A DNA stretch of 64,000 bases, taken from NCBI GenBank assembly GCA_903837355.1, contig CAILUI010000116.1, positions 1-64,000 of the forward strand, written 5' to 3'. The DNA is from an uncultured Victivallales bacterium. Its GTDB lineage: Bacteria; Verrucomicrobiota; Lentisphaeria; Oligosphaerales; JAFGRS01. The translations under genes and the position numbers were made by a program. Below are positions 11,001-18,800 of the stretch, one piece after another (the stretch's first letter is position 1; each line of letters opens with the position of its first letter). Below the pieces are notes generated by a model. That model saw nothing but the letters and a program-made list of their open reading frames with translations. It had not been told where the DNA came from and did not search any database.

Positions 11001-11388
11001 AGATGATGATCGCCTTGATCCCCGGCTGCCCGGCCCGCGCCGCACAGGCGTCTAGGATGGGAAACAGGAAGCACTCGGTCTTGCCGGACCCGGTGCCGGT
11101 GGCCACCAGCGTGGATCGTGGCGGTTCACCGCAGAGGCGGTCGAAGGCGCGGGCCTGGTGCAGATGCGGCCGGTGTGGAAAGGCGATCTCCGCAAACGGC
11201 AGACGGCCGGACGCCGCCGGGCGGAAGGGCAGACGCAACCCGTAGTACGGCCCCTTGAACACCCGCCCTGGCTCGTCGAGAAAGGTCTCCAGCGTGTGCT
11301 CGAAGGCGGGCGTGGAAGGCGGGAAGGTCGTGCGCAGAAACGACTTGATCCCCGCCTCGATCTCGCGGCTGATGATGGCGGGCAGCAC
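5011..11388 (-). CDS. giant DEAD/DEAH helicase with DUF1998-type domain (DruE-like)
   Basis: A 2125-aa superfamily 2 helicase with a GTG start overlapping the preceding gene (TAGTG). ATGTGSGKTE (Walker A) is at about residues 97-105, VVDELH (motif II) at about 226-230 and QRVGRAGRR (motif VI) near 1050. Several Cys clusters look like zinc ribbons (HCRECGAMG; CGHCLG with CAACGA; CDACGHM with CPACGSP). The DUF1998/MZB-like part has DQVPGGTGY near 1590 and a C-x-C...C-x2-C cluster near 1620-1635. A C-terminal segment near 1760 (FLDGFAFHAD...) resembles nuclease-fold tails of such helicases. Size and order fit Druantia DruE better than the separate DISARM DrmA and DrmB proteins. It is probably the translocating motor of the system. 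Confidence 0.8.
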   Translation of the reverse strand: MLPAIISREIEAGIKSFLRTTFPPSTPAFEHTLETFLDEPGRVFKGPYYGLRLPFRPAASGRLPFAEIAFPHRPHLHQARAFDRLCGEPPRSTLVATGTGSGKTECFLFPILDACAARAGQPGIKAIIIYPMNALATDQARRFAQTIHADTKLRGKVTAGLFIGGESDQTIAMTPDGVITSKGHLREHPPDILLTNYKMLDFLLLRPEEQSLWRDNTPETLRYLVVDELHTFDGAQSTDLACLVRRLKARLRTPPNHLCCVGTSATLGSAGATEPLVTYARTIFAEPFEVDSVIGEDLLTLGDVVAGYYIRFHGVPDADDPALSPAGAAGDSTAYLAAQFRLWFGQAAPDPFADEASRVVLGERLREHSFFRNLLLLAERSCRRVLPEEWLVHELGRMEKVFADPARAKRLLDSFLSLCAHARYRDPESGALGPLLRLHLHLWARELSRLVASVKDLPRMAFSDDLKGEALKSHLPVLHCRECGAMGWGGTMRANDDKVSTNLNEFYKAFFGQLPSLRFFFPAQGREGEGVEQSEFTHRLCGHCLGINAADAAECAACGAKDGLVRVLTHDRTRRRQDQTEADIACPYCESASGLTILGSRSASLTSVALSQIYTSPFNQEKQALAFSDNVQDASHRAGYFAARTYRVNLRTAIRRVIAEAEGALTLAALEPRFLAFWKQEMGDLDFTGIFLSPNMEWLQDYEALKQEGRLPAGSDLTRLVERRTGWEITSEFGFNSRIGRTLEKSGAAIAHPDPQQVERAAAALCAALRERAGGFSGVVEREAVSLLLGLLHRLRTGGGIYHAELDGYVDRAGDSYLLNLQNHMPSFGKASRAPAFFYQGTTRLPRFEKLVAGGTSLSWSQRWVLKNLRSIIGLSAESAGIVIEEAVRALSTAGFLEERNAQGNRVWGIKPAQLLVTHEVSLMICQRCGHSVSCAGSEQAGWEGTPCLRATCHGTYTPQPPISDYFGDLYRSGDVVRIRTAEHTGMLDREVREWTEKRFMARPPERRSTDPNLLSCTPTLEMGVNIGDLSTVVLCTVPPATANYVQRVGRAGRRDGAAVSLTIASAQAHDLYYFEAPEDMMAGEIRPPGTFLDAPAVLERQFTAFCLDRWSEQTNPAPILPKKMDVVLDGVRTPTRQTGFPYDFFKFVDTNLTTLLQGFLGLFSAAELNAASRAMLTRFGRGDGGGDGGLSEKILRRLTRLAEERDDLRRRLQKIGNAIRRNRGITARDEALDAELDELKQHRDGVMEMLKQINDKLTLNFLTDEGLLPNYAFPEEGVELRSVILKTREKPKGDEGKYQAISFEYVRPASSAITELAPGNLFYVEGRRLKIDQVGLNVSPIETWHFCDACGHMEQVSDFSAQHTECPACGSPNWADASLKRELVRLRQVVSTSFDRSSRSLDDKDARETEFYSRHESVVIPEGAERQAYQIRETTVPFGFEFLAKSTLRVVNLGQDDDATQAFRLGGRDVSSSGFVLCPDCGKVQSRKTGRGEEEMKHDISCRHRGRAGTAPLRAVFLYRELTSEAIRVLLPSSSASEDAAMTSFVAALHLGLRLHFKGSIEHLRGCVDERPVPGTNLRRKYLVLYDQVPGGTGYLKQLSRSPDDFINVLRLALKHLTDCECATRDDHDTDGCHRCILQSRHRRDHANLSRTTAIHLLTAILEHADKLEQVGRISDIDIHPLIKSELEKAFLESLRAVPGAQLQAKIVRGKPGYLWCGADTTWEVAPQVSVPAGPEVTTPSIPDFVMYPVRPAVSRPVAVFLDGFAFHADEAAGHNRVALDVQQRQALTRSGKYWVWSFSWEDIQFRHSPEKIPQTLFGEENAGRRNDQLAPLVFGGEELALARSAGGYTSWTLFLEFLKSPALPFWSKLSYVYGLALPAVLRPVELERAREAVQCLAQAGGGLPVLPEAKTADGIGGVYAGPGKQVVAITLSTQQGVRERNPAGTFMCVRFDDDSACLETDFPRHWRGFLRLMDRLQFLPGGHVSTVRGCRNGAFSCGPEAFDYFLAGGQEDQAKAGGRPAAEADDGDGDMEFASPAIVVALERLRTEHLPWPTLGFELLEQGRITATAEAGWPQFRCALVSEDMGEEAEVFRQSGWTVVTFGVAGLTAAAFDALAAIIGGQA

Positions 11389-12176
11389 TAGGCCGGCCTC
11401 CCATAGAAGTCGCGGAGGATGGACGTCAACTCGGTGGCGGACATGCGGATGCCGCTGGCTTTGAGCGCCCGTCCGATGTCGGCCCAGGCAGGGGCCGTGA
11501 TGGGGAAGGCGGCCAGGAAGGCATCCAGGTCCGCGGCGACGGCCACAGGGGGCACGAGGGTGTCACCGGTCGGCAGTAGGGTGGCCAGCCGGAAGATGTC
11601 CGAGCGGTGCTTCTTGATGTGGTCCTCGCTGATGCTCGTATGGTCTGCCGCCCAGCGGGATGACATGTCACGCCAGGCATGGGCCTTGAGAGGGATCAAC
11701 CCGGACGGCTTGATCAGCGGCAGGCCGTCCACCTCCCCCAGCTGCCCCAGAATGAACTGGTAGTACTCAGGATCCAGCAGGATCGCGGACAGGCTCGACA
11801 CATCGCCATCCAAGGGCACCGGAACGATCTCCTGCCCTTCTGCAGGCTCGATCCCCGAGGGCGCTGCGGAGAATAGCTCAATCACCGTCGGGAAATCCAC
11901 CGCGGTGGGATTGATGAACCGGTAGTACGTACGCCGACCGTCCTTTCGCTGGCCGACCTTGTAGCCCCCGTCCCGGATGAAGGCCCAAAAGTGCTGCACG
12001 AAGCGGGGCTGCACCGCCTCCAGCACCAGCACCATGTCGATGTCCTTGGTAGTGCGGAAGCGCGCGCCGGCCTGCGTGAACCAGGCGTCGCAGGCCGCGC
12101 CGCCGATCACCACGAAGGCGTCCTCGTAGCCGGCGAAGTGCTGCCGGAAACGCTCCATGCCGGTTACCATGTCCAT
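11388..12176 (-). CDS. nucleotidyltransferase-fold protein (AbiEii/MNT-like)
   Basis: A 262-aa protein. VIGGAACDAWF followed by RTTKDIDMVL is the GG...W...R-T-K-DxD signature of the DNA polymerase beta-like nucleotidyltransferase fold found in AbiEii and MNT toxins. PLKAHAW in the middle fits the conserved Lys helix of these enzymes. The gene overlaps the end of the upstream helix-turn-helix gene. The start may be 12176 or, better spaced from GGAGGG, 12170. Members transfer nucleotides to tRNA or protein and usually act as toxins neutralised by a partner or by modification. Here it is translated just before the large helicase. Confidence 0.75.
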   Translation of the reverse strand: MDMVTGMERFRQHFAGYEDAFVVIGGAACDAWFTQAGARFRTTKDIDMVLVLEAVQPRFVQHFWAFIRDGGYKVGQRKDGRRTYYRFINPTAVDFPTVIELFSAAPSGIEPAEGQEIVPVPLDGDVSSLSAILLDPEYYQFILGQLGEVDGLPLIKPSGLIPLKAHAWRDMSSRWAADHTSISEDHIKKHRSDIFRLATLLPTGDTLVPPVAVAADLDAFLAAFPITAPAWADIGRALKASGIRMSATELTSILRDFYGRPA

Positions 12177-13162
12177 CCCTCCAGCAACTCAGCGCAGGCC
12201 AGGCGGACACGCTCGTCGTCGCTGTCGGCGAGGCTCAGGTAGAGCGATAGCGGGTCGACGCTGCCGCGGCCGCCTGGCGCGAGCAGGCAGGGATCATACC
12301 GCCAGCATTCCAGGAGCGAGTTGGCCTCCTCGCGATGCTCGCGGCGCTCGAGAAACGACCCTTGCAGAAGCCCATCCACGGCCGTGCTGCGGCAGGCGTA
12401 GGTTGGGAGCGGGTCACCTTCGACCATCGTCACCTCCGCCAATGCCGTCATGCCCGCCCTGGCCATGCCCTCCGGCGGCAGCCCATGGAACTGCATCCAC
12501 ATCCGCCGCGCAACCGGGCTGCGCAGGCTGGGGCGGGCATGTTCCCAAAGCTCGCGGCCCTGGTGCAGGAAGTGCAACCCACGGGCGCGGACGGTCGCCG
12601 GCGGCGCACAGAGCCCGGCCGCCACCAGCTCATCGCGGACCTTGGTTAAGGTCATGGGCGAGTACCCCAGCTTCTCCGCCCACACATTGAGTTGCAGCGG
12701 GGCGGCAGGCTTGTGCAGCAACTGGTACAGCACCGTGGCCTGCGCTGCCGCCGACAGCCGCGCGCTATGTACCTCGCGCGCATACCGTTCGCATAGGTTG
12801 GCGAATGGGGGCAGGAAGAGTTGCGTGCCGGGAACCAGGAACGGGACGCCCAGTAGCACCAGCCGGTCGCGGCGATAGGCCTGCAGCGCTGGCAGCACCA
12901 GTACCACGGGCACGCGGAAATGAGCCGCCAGGGTCTGCTGCCGCTTTCTCAGCCCGGCGGTCTCCACCTGCTCATCGTCGTTGGCGGCCGGCAAGACGGC
13001 CAGGACCAGCGTCTGGCCCAGCCAGGACCACTCAAGGAAGTCGTGCCCCCGGGCCAGCAGCGCCGGCAGGCCCCGCAGCCGCTCGGCGGGCAACGGCCGA
13101 AGATGCACCGGTTCCCCGGTGATCCGCTGCAGGTACTCAGCCGCCTGAATAGGTGCCTTCAT
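12164..13162 (-). CDS. winged-helix-like regulatory protein, partner of the nucleotidyltransferase
   Basis: A 332-aa protein with an ATG start. Residues about 5-150 form an alpha/beta domain of AbiEi-like or nuclease-like character. The middle (WAEKLGYSPMTLTKVRDELV, about residue 190) is a clear winged helix with a recognition helix. The C-terminal third contains LLECWRYDP and Leu-rich helices typical of regulators paired with nucleotidyltransferases. Position, size and overlap with the next gene suggest a DNA-binding antitoxin or autorepressor. An AT-rich segment with an inverted repeat lies just upstream at 13163-13250. I do not recognise a named family. Confidence 0.65.
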   Translation of the reverse strand: MKAPIQAAEYLQRITGEPVHLRPLPAERLRGLPALLARGHDFLEWSWLGQTLVLAVLPAANDDEQVETAGLRKRQQTLAAHFRVPVVLVLPALQAYRRDRLVLLGVPFLVPGTQLFLPPFANLCERYAREVHSARLSAAAQATVLYQLLHKPAAPLQLNVWAEKLGYSPMTLTKVRDELVAAGLCAPPATVRARGLHFLHQGRELWEHARPSLRSPVARRMWMQFHGLPPEGMARAGMTALAEVTMVEGDPLPTYACRSTAVDGLLQGSFLERREHREEANSLLECWRYDPCLLAPGGRGSVDPLSLYLSLADSDDERVRLACAELLEGWTW

Positions 13163-13250
13163 GTGGCTGAATATACATCAAGATGATAAATACACATCGA
13201 AGGTATATTTAACTCGATATGGTTTATTATGCTGGGGATGCGGGGTTGCC
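13163..13250 (-). promoter_or_regulatory. AT-rich promoter/operator between RNA ligase and HTH genes
   Basis: These 88 bp are far richer in A and T than any other gap in this operon. AATATAC (13170-13176) and GTATATT (13203-13209) form an inverted repeat, and CATC-AA-GATG (13176-13185) lies within it. On the - strand a TATATT hexamer sits about 12 bases before the ATG of the helix-turn-helix gene. It likely holds an internal promoter bound by the downstream regulator. Confidence 0.5.
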
Positions 13251-13952
13251 TCATCGGGCGACCAGCGTAACCGCGGGCTGGACGCGGTTCGGTGTGCACC
13301 CATGCCGTGACCAGTGCTCCCCGATGGATTGCGTGAACGCCGCCCGTACCAGCTTGGCGCGCGCCAGCAGCCAATCGGCATCCTCATGCCGCAGGTACAA
13401 TCCCTCGCGAGGTACATCGCCAACCGCGGAGCGCCCCTCAAGCATGGTGTGCAGGTCCGGCATCCGGAATGCCCCGCGCGCGATTTCGGGCACGGTGGCG
13501 ATGTCGGCAGTTCCGGCGAGTGCGTTCCGGCGGGGGGTACTCCAGAACCGACCGGTGCAGCTATCGAGTACGTCAAAGGCCAGGAACCAGTCGGGCAGGT
13601 GGTCGTAGGGGATGGAGTGCTTGGCGTAGCACCATTCGCCGAAGAGAATGTGCTGCGCCGGCAGCACGTCGCACAGGGCCTGCTCGTGTGCCGCCGCCCA
13701 GCCCCGTAAGCGCTCCCATTGCCCGCTCAAGGGTCCCCGCAGCCAGTGGCCGCGGTTCTGGAAGCGGATCTGGCCGGAGGCGTCGAAGGAAAGGCCCAGG
13801 TTCGCGCCATCCACCTTCTCCTCGACGACCACCGGGACTCTCAGAAACAACTCGGCTTCTGCAGGCGAGAGTACCTTGTCATCGCGTACGGGCTCGTCGC
13901 CCAGCCAGGCCAGGTGCGGTGTTGAGGGGAACTTGTACAGGTCTTCACTCAT
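13251..13952 (-). CDS. RNA ligase family protein (nucleotidyltransferase superfamily)
   Basis: A 233-aa protein. VEEKVDGANLG holds the catalytic motif I Lys (K46 in KxDG). FGEWCYAKHSI is like motif III, WFLAFDV like IIIa, EGLYLRHED like motif IV (EG) and RAKLVR like motif V, the order seen in T4 Rnl2-type and DRB0094-type RNA ligases. Such enzymes adenylate themselves and seal RNA nicks or ends. The ATG at 13952 is chosen because it overlaps the stop of the PIN gene (ATGA). Being inside a defence operon with a putative RNase suggests RNA repair or nucleic-acid end processing during the response. Confidence 0.8.
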   Translation of the reverse strand: MSEDLYKFPSTPHLAWLGDEPVRDDKVLSPAEAELFLRVPVVVEEKVDGANLGLSFDASGQIRFQNRGHWLRGPLSGQWERLRGWAAAHEQALCDVLPAQHILFGEWCYAKHSIPYDHLPDWFLAFDVLDSCTGRFWSTPRRNALAGTADIATVPEIARGAFRMPDLHTMLEGRSAVGDVPREGLYLRHEDADWLLARAKLVRAAFTQSIGEHWSRHGCTPNRVQPAVTLVAR

Positions 13953-14473
13953 TGGCAAGCATGCTTCTTATAGCCCGCCTCTGCGGCTGCCTCGTCCAGG
14001 AACACCACCTTGATACGAGCCTTGGCCAAGGCATCCTTCCATCCCCACCACTTGAAGTCGACAGCCTGTAGGATCGGATGCTTCTTCTGGCCGGCGTTCG
14101 CCGTCGCCACGAACTTGCGGTCGCTGGGGTCGAAGTCCGCAAGTGCCGGCGATTTCGGGAACTCCTTGAAGGTCTGTTCGTCCTTGTCGGGGGTGATGGT
14201 CCGCATCTCGCACCACTCGGCATTCCAGCGGTGATCGTGGACCCATTTCATGAAGGCGTCGCCCGCTCTCGGCTCGCCGCTTAGGTTGAGGTTATGGCGG
14301 TACTCCTCGAAGATCCGGTCGCCGTCATCCAGCACCAGCCCGCCCCGCCGGGTGATCTCGAGAAGGGCATCAACACAGGCCTCCGTGAGAGAGTCGTCCG
14401 CCTGGTCGCTCTTGCCGTTCGCCACGACAGCAACGTTGGTGTCGACTACGCACTGCCTGGGGAGCCTCTTCAT
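13949..14473 (-). CDS. PIN-like nuclease
   Basis: A 174-aa protein. VVDTNVAV near residue 11 is the first acidic strand of PIN domains. Further acidic clusters occur at LDDGDRIFEEY and DFDPSDRKFV, in the spacing expected for the metal-binding site of PIN RNases. It overlaps the stop of the ATPase gene upstream and the start of the RNA ligase downstream by 4 bases each, so the three are almost certainly one functional unit. PIN enzymes cut single-stranded RNA. The likely role is an effector controlled by the ATPase. Confidence 0.75.
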   Translation of the reverse strand: MKRLPRQCVVDTNVAVVANGKSDQADDSLTEACVDALLEITRRGGLVLDDGDRIFEEYRHNLNLSGEPRAGDAFMKWVHDHRWNAEWCEMRTITPDKDEQTFKEFPKSPALADFDPSDRKFVATANAGQKKHPILQAVDFKWWGWKDALAKARIKVVFLDEAAAEAGYKKHACQ

Positions 14474-15876
14474 GTCGCCGCTCCCTCTCCCGCCCGCCGC
14501 CGTTGAATGCCGGCCTTCTGCATCTCGGCCACATCCGTCATCTGGTCGCCGAAGAAATCCTTGGGCCAGTTGGTGATATTGCCGTAGAGGTCCACATCGA
14601 GTTTGCTCAACACCAAGGCCTCCTGGCCGGGCGCGCAGAAATAGGCGGACACATCCTCGCGGCGCACCGTTTGGTCCGCAACGCGCAACTGGAGCCTGCG
14701 GAGGAAGTGCTCGGAGTGGCTTTCAATGACCAACTGGATGCCGCGCTCCTTACCGTCCTCCCGGCTGTGGATCACCTCGACGAACAGGTCCGCCAGGCCC
14801 TGCTGGACGGCAGGATGCAGGTGCAGCTCCGGCTGCTCGATGATGATGGTCGAATCTGGTGGCGCGTAGAAGCACTCCACCAGGACCGGCAGGATCTGGG
14901 AGACCCCGAAACCGACATCAGGGATGCTGACCGGGGCGGAGAACTCGCTCACCTGAACCTGAACCCGGTAGTCGCGCGTCCCGTGTATCGGCTCGACCTT
15001 GAAGGAGTGAATCAGGCCAAGGTCCTTCAGCCACCGCGCGATCAGGGCTTCAAATCCCTCCTTGCGCCTCCCCTTGCCCGCGTTCATCTGGCGTTGACGT
15101 GCCGCCAGGAGAGCGCCGACCCAGTTCTCTCCCGTGAACCCCACCTGCTCCGGAGTCTCGCCGGCCCACGCATACTGGCGCTCTGGATGCCGACGCAGCG
15201 GCCCCAGGTAGAACAGCCGATTCAGGCGTTTGCGCAGAGTGAAGGGGAACTCCTGCAGGGTGGTGGCGTTCTGCCAGTACACGCTGGCCTCGTCAGGGAA
15301 GCCGAAGAAGTGGAGCGGCGCTGGCAACCCATACGGACGCCCTCTCTGTCGGACAAGCTCGAAACCCTCGCATGTCAGATCGTACTTTTCGGGCCTTTCG
15401 GCATGCGGCCCCATGCCGGCCTTCAGCAGATCGAGCAGCTTACCGTCGGCGTCAGGGCGCTTCAGGGTGTAGAGGAAATCCCTGCAGACGGGGCGCTCGG
15501 CCTCCTTGCCCTGGGCACTGATTCGCGCCTCGAAGGCCAAATCCCGACCGGAGAATTTCCTGTTCGAGACCACGTCGCGGAACTCAACGGGACGGCTTTC
15601 TTGCCACCCGAGCGAGAACGACAACTCCTGCGTCAAGTCGTGCCCGAATAGCATGTCTGCGAACCGGCCCAGGTCGACCGGGGTGCTCTTGTCCCCGGGG
15701 TGCAGCACCCGCCCGCGGTCCGGCGAGTCCGCCGTCTGCCGCAGCATCATCAAGAACTGGCCGATGCTGCTCTTGCCGGAACTATTCGGGCCGAAGAACA
15801 CAGTGATGGGCGCCAGCCGAATCGGTCCGGTATCTTTCCAGCCTTTGAAGTTCCTGATCTGTAGGCCAGTGATCAT
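14470..15876 (-). CDS. AAA/ABC-type ATPase (DUF3696-like)
   Basis: A 468-aa protein beginning MITGLQIRNFKGW, typical of OLD/RecF-like ATPases. GPNSSGKSS (Walker A) is at about residues 28-36, EQPELHLHP (D-loop/Walker B region) at about 345 and ESHSEHFLRRL (switch His) at about 383. The C-terminal 80 residues fit DUF3696, a domain common to ATPases that pair with small nucleases or toxins in defence loci. Start and stop both overlap neighbours (ATGA). It probably senses a phage-derived signal and licenses the PIN protein. Confidence 0.85.
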   Translation of the reverse strand: MITGLQIRNFKGWKDTGPIRLAPITVFFGPNSSGKSSIGQFLMMLRQTADSPDRGRVLHPGDKSTPVDLGRFADMLFGHDLTQELSFSLGWQESRPVEFRDVVSNRKFSGRDLAFEARISAQGKEAERPVCRDFLYTLKRPDADGKLLDLLKAGMGPHAERPEKYDLTCEGFELVRQRGRPYGLPAPLHFFGFPDEASVYWQNATTLQEFPFTLRKRLNRLFYLGPLRRHPERQYAWAGETPEQVGFTGENWVGALLAARQRQMNAGKGRRKEGFEALIARWLKDLGLIHSFKVEPIHGTRDYRVQVQVSEFSAPVSIPDVGFGVSQILPVLVECFYAPPDSTIIIEQPELHLHPAVQQGLADLFVEVIHSREDGKERGIQLVIESHSEHFLRRLQLRVADQTVRREDVSAYFCAPGQEALVLSKLDVDLYGNITNWPKDFFGDQMTDVAEMQKAGIQRRRAGEGAAT

Positions 15877-18800
15877 AGGTGTTCCTCCTGCTCAACTATA
15901 CGCGTTCCCCGTTCCCCGTTCCCCGTTCCCTCCAACTTCCCCCAGACGGTGGCGTAGTCGGTTTCGCGGTCGCTGCGGGTGAAGGGGGCGTGGTAGGTGA
16001 GGGTGCGCTCGACGGGGCCGGTGGGGAGGGTGGTGTCGGTGATGGTGCGGGAGACGGTGCCGGATTGCAGGTCCTTGATCTCGTTCCACTCGGCGCGGGC
16101 GAAGCCGACGCCGGGGAGGCCCTTGGAGCAGGTGAAGACGATCCGGCCGCGCTGGTCGTACCAGGTGTCGGCTTCGTACTGGCGCAGCACCGGGAACTGG
16201 ATGCGGTAGAGGGTCTGCAATTCCTCCAGTGTCAGGCCGAGGGCACGGGCGACCAGCACGTCCAGTTCCACCAGCGCCCAGCGCCGCGCAAAGTCGGCGC
16301 GGAGCGCGCAATGCCGGGTCCAGGCCGGGGTCAGGTTCCGCCAGAACGCTGTGTCCAGCCGCGGGTCGTCACCCAACCAGGCCTGCTTGCGGAACGCGTC
16401 ATCCCAGCACCTGGACCAGAGGTCGGCGTAATGCGTGGTGAGGCAGTTGAGGACGAGGGCGCGGGAAGTCGGGCGGAGTGCGGGCTGCAACAGAGGGAAC
16501 GAGCTCGGGATATCATGTAGGTTCGTTCGTCCCGTGCTCTTGATGAAGAAGTCCGCGACCAAGGATACTGAGAAACTCGTCAGGGCGAGCAAGTCCTGAT
16601 CGCTCCCAAACGCTATCGTCTGAAGCCCATTGACGTGGGCAGCATTCCGGATCACGATGCCACCAATCAGCGTGCGCTCACCTGCCTGCGACAGCATCGC
16701 ACGGAGAGCGAGCCGGTAGAACTCCGTGACCGGCTTCAGGTCATTCCAGGGGACAACGGGGGTGCGGCGCCGGTATTCGGCGGGGTCACAGGCGGGAACG
16801 TAGTTGGTGCGCGGCAGGTAGTCATCCGGGAGCGTCTCTAGGTCGAGGACGTCGTAGTCTGAATTGAGGCTACAGCGGGCACGGGGCGTCTTGTTGCAGG
16901 GATTGCTGACGTGAAGATGCGGCCCCGAGAGGACCAACTCACCTGGAGTGCCAGGGAACTGCGTCTCACGCTGGATGGTACCGTCCTTCTGTCCGCCTGT
17001 CTCGTTCCAGTGCTGAGTGGCGAGGTATCCATCGCGGAGGTCGGCCAGGCGGCGGGGGTAGGCAGCAAACCTGCGCAGGACGTCGACTAGTTGACGGGAG
17101 TGCAGCGCGGGCAACCGCGCCTCGCCCGCAGGGGTGCCTGCCCCGTCGTACAGCCGAGCAAAGAGCACCAGCGCCTCCGTGTCCACCGGGATCCCACGGT
17201 CGCGGTGGCCGGCGGTCCCCCACGCACCTTCGGCGTCCTTGATGCCGGTCACCGGTCCGGTGCCGCCGTGGGCGAAGCAGGCATCGACGGTCGATACAGC
17301 AAACAGGTTGGCCAGGTGCGTGAACCGCGGCCGGTCCTGCGGCCATGAGTAGACGTTCGCCGAGAATGCCTCGCAGTCGTGATGAACCTCGGCGAAGAGG
17401 CGGAGCTCATTCTGGAACTGGAAGTGCCACCGCAGCCGTGGATAGAGCGCCCTTCGCAGCGGACCACCGTTGGGGTCGTCGTAGACCCCATCGGGATGCA
17501 GGAACCCGGTAGCACCAGTGGGACTGTTCAGTTCCCAGGCGCGGGTGATGAAGCATTTGTACAGGTTGGTCTGCTGGCCCTTGAGCAGTGGGTAGTTCTG
17601 CAGGGCGTTGAGAAAGCTCTGGGTGCCCTCAAACTCCTCGTACTCGGCGAGGTAGTCGGCGAGGACGCCGGGCTTGGCCAACTGCTCGTCGCGGCCCTGG
17701 GCGATGGCCGCGGCCGAGAGCTTGCGGATGGCGAAAGCGGGGTTGCGCTCGGAGAGCAGGCCCCCCTCGTTCCACGCAATCTTCACCCACGGCGGGTTCC
17801 CGGCGATGAGGTCGAAGCCGCCGCGGCGGGCGAAGACATCCACGAACTCCAGTTCCCAGTGGAAGAAGCGGCGGCGGTGTGCGATCTCCGCAACCAGCGC
17901 CAGGCGCGGCAGCTTCCTGCACAGGTCCTCCACATTGACCACGCCGGCCGGATCGTCGAGTTCGAGGTCCGGCTGGACCTGCTGCTGCGCGCCGGCAATC
18001 TCCACCAACAGGCTCTCGAACTCGCCCTGCTGGGGCACTTCCGGCGCGGTGGGGGTAACGCCGAGCAGGACGGACAGCTCCATCAGGAACTGGTCGCGGC
18101 TGGGCAGCAGTGCGGCCTGCTCGATGGGCCAGAACCAGAGGGCGCACCAGTAGTCCATGGCCAGCTTGAGCCGGCGGTATGGGGAGTACGGATGGCGGAT
18201 GGTCTTGGCCCACTGCTCGTCCTTCCACTGCGTGCTCGTCGGGGGTTTCGTGGTGGGCGCTTCCGGCCAGACGGGCTGCGGGTCGGTGGTACGCAGCCGC
18301 AGTGTCGTGCAGGCGTCCAGGTGGCGCTGCCAGAGGCCGTCGGCGGCGTCAGCGAGCGCCTTCAGCGTTTTGAGGTCGGACGCATCGAAGGCGCGGCAGA
18401 ACTGCCTGCGCCAGGTGTTGATGGCGGCGATCTCCGCATGCTTGAGTTCCCTGACCACCTTGTCGCCATACACCGACATACCCGGATCAGGCACGAGCCA
18501 GTGGTACACCGCATCGCTGCCGCGCGGCGGCAGGCTGGGGGCTGAGGGCTGGAAGCTGAGGGGGGTCGGCCGCGGGTGACCGGCAGCCGCGGGCCAGGGG
18601 ACGCGGTCGGGCACGGCCTCGGTCCAGCGCGCCTTGCCACCGCCATGGCCAGGGCGTACCGCGAGCAGGTCCCCAGGAAAGGTCTGCCGCCGGGCGCCGA
18701 TGAGCGAGTTGCCGTTGGCGAGCTGGAGTCCAAACCAGGGGACGTGCGCTCCCTCGAAGATGGTGTTGAGCCAGAGGGAGATCTCTGCCAGCTCCACGGC

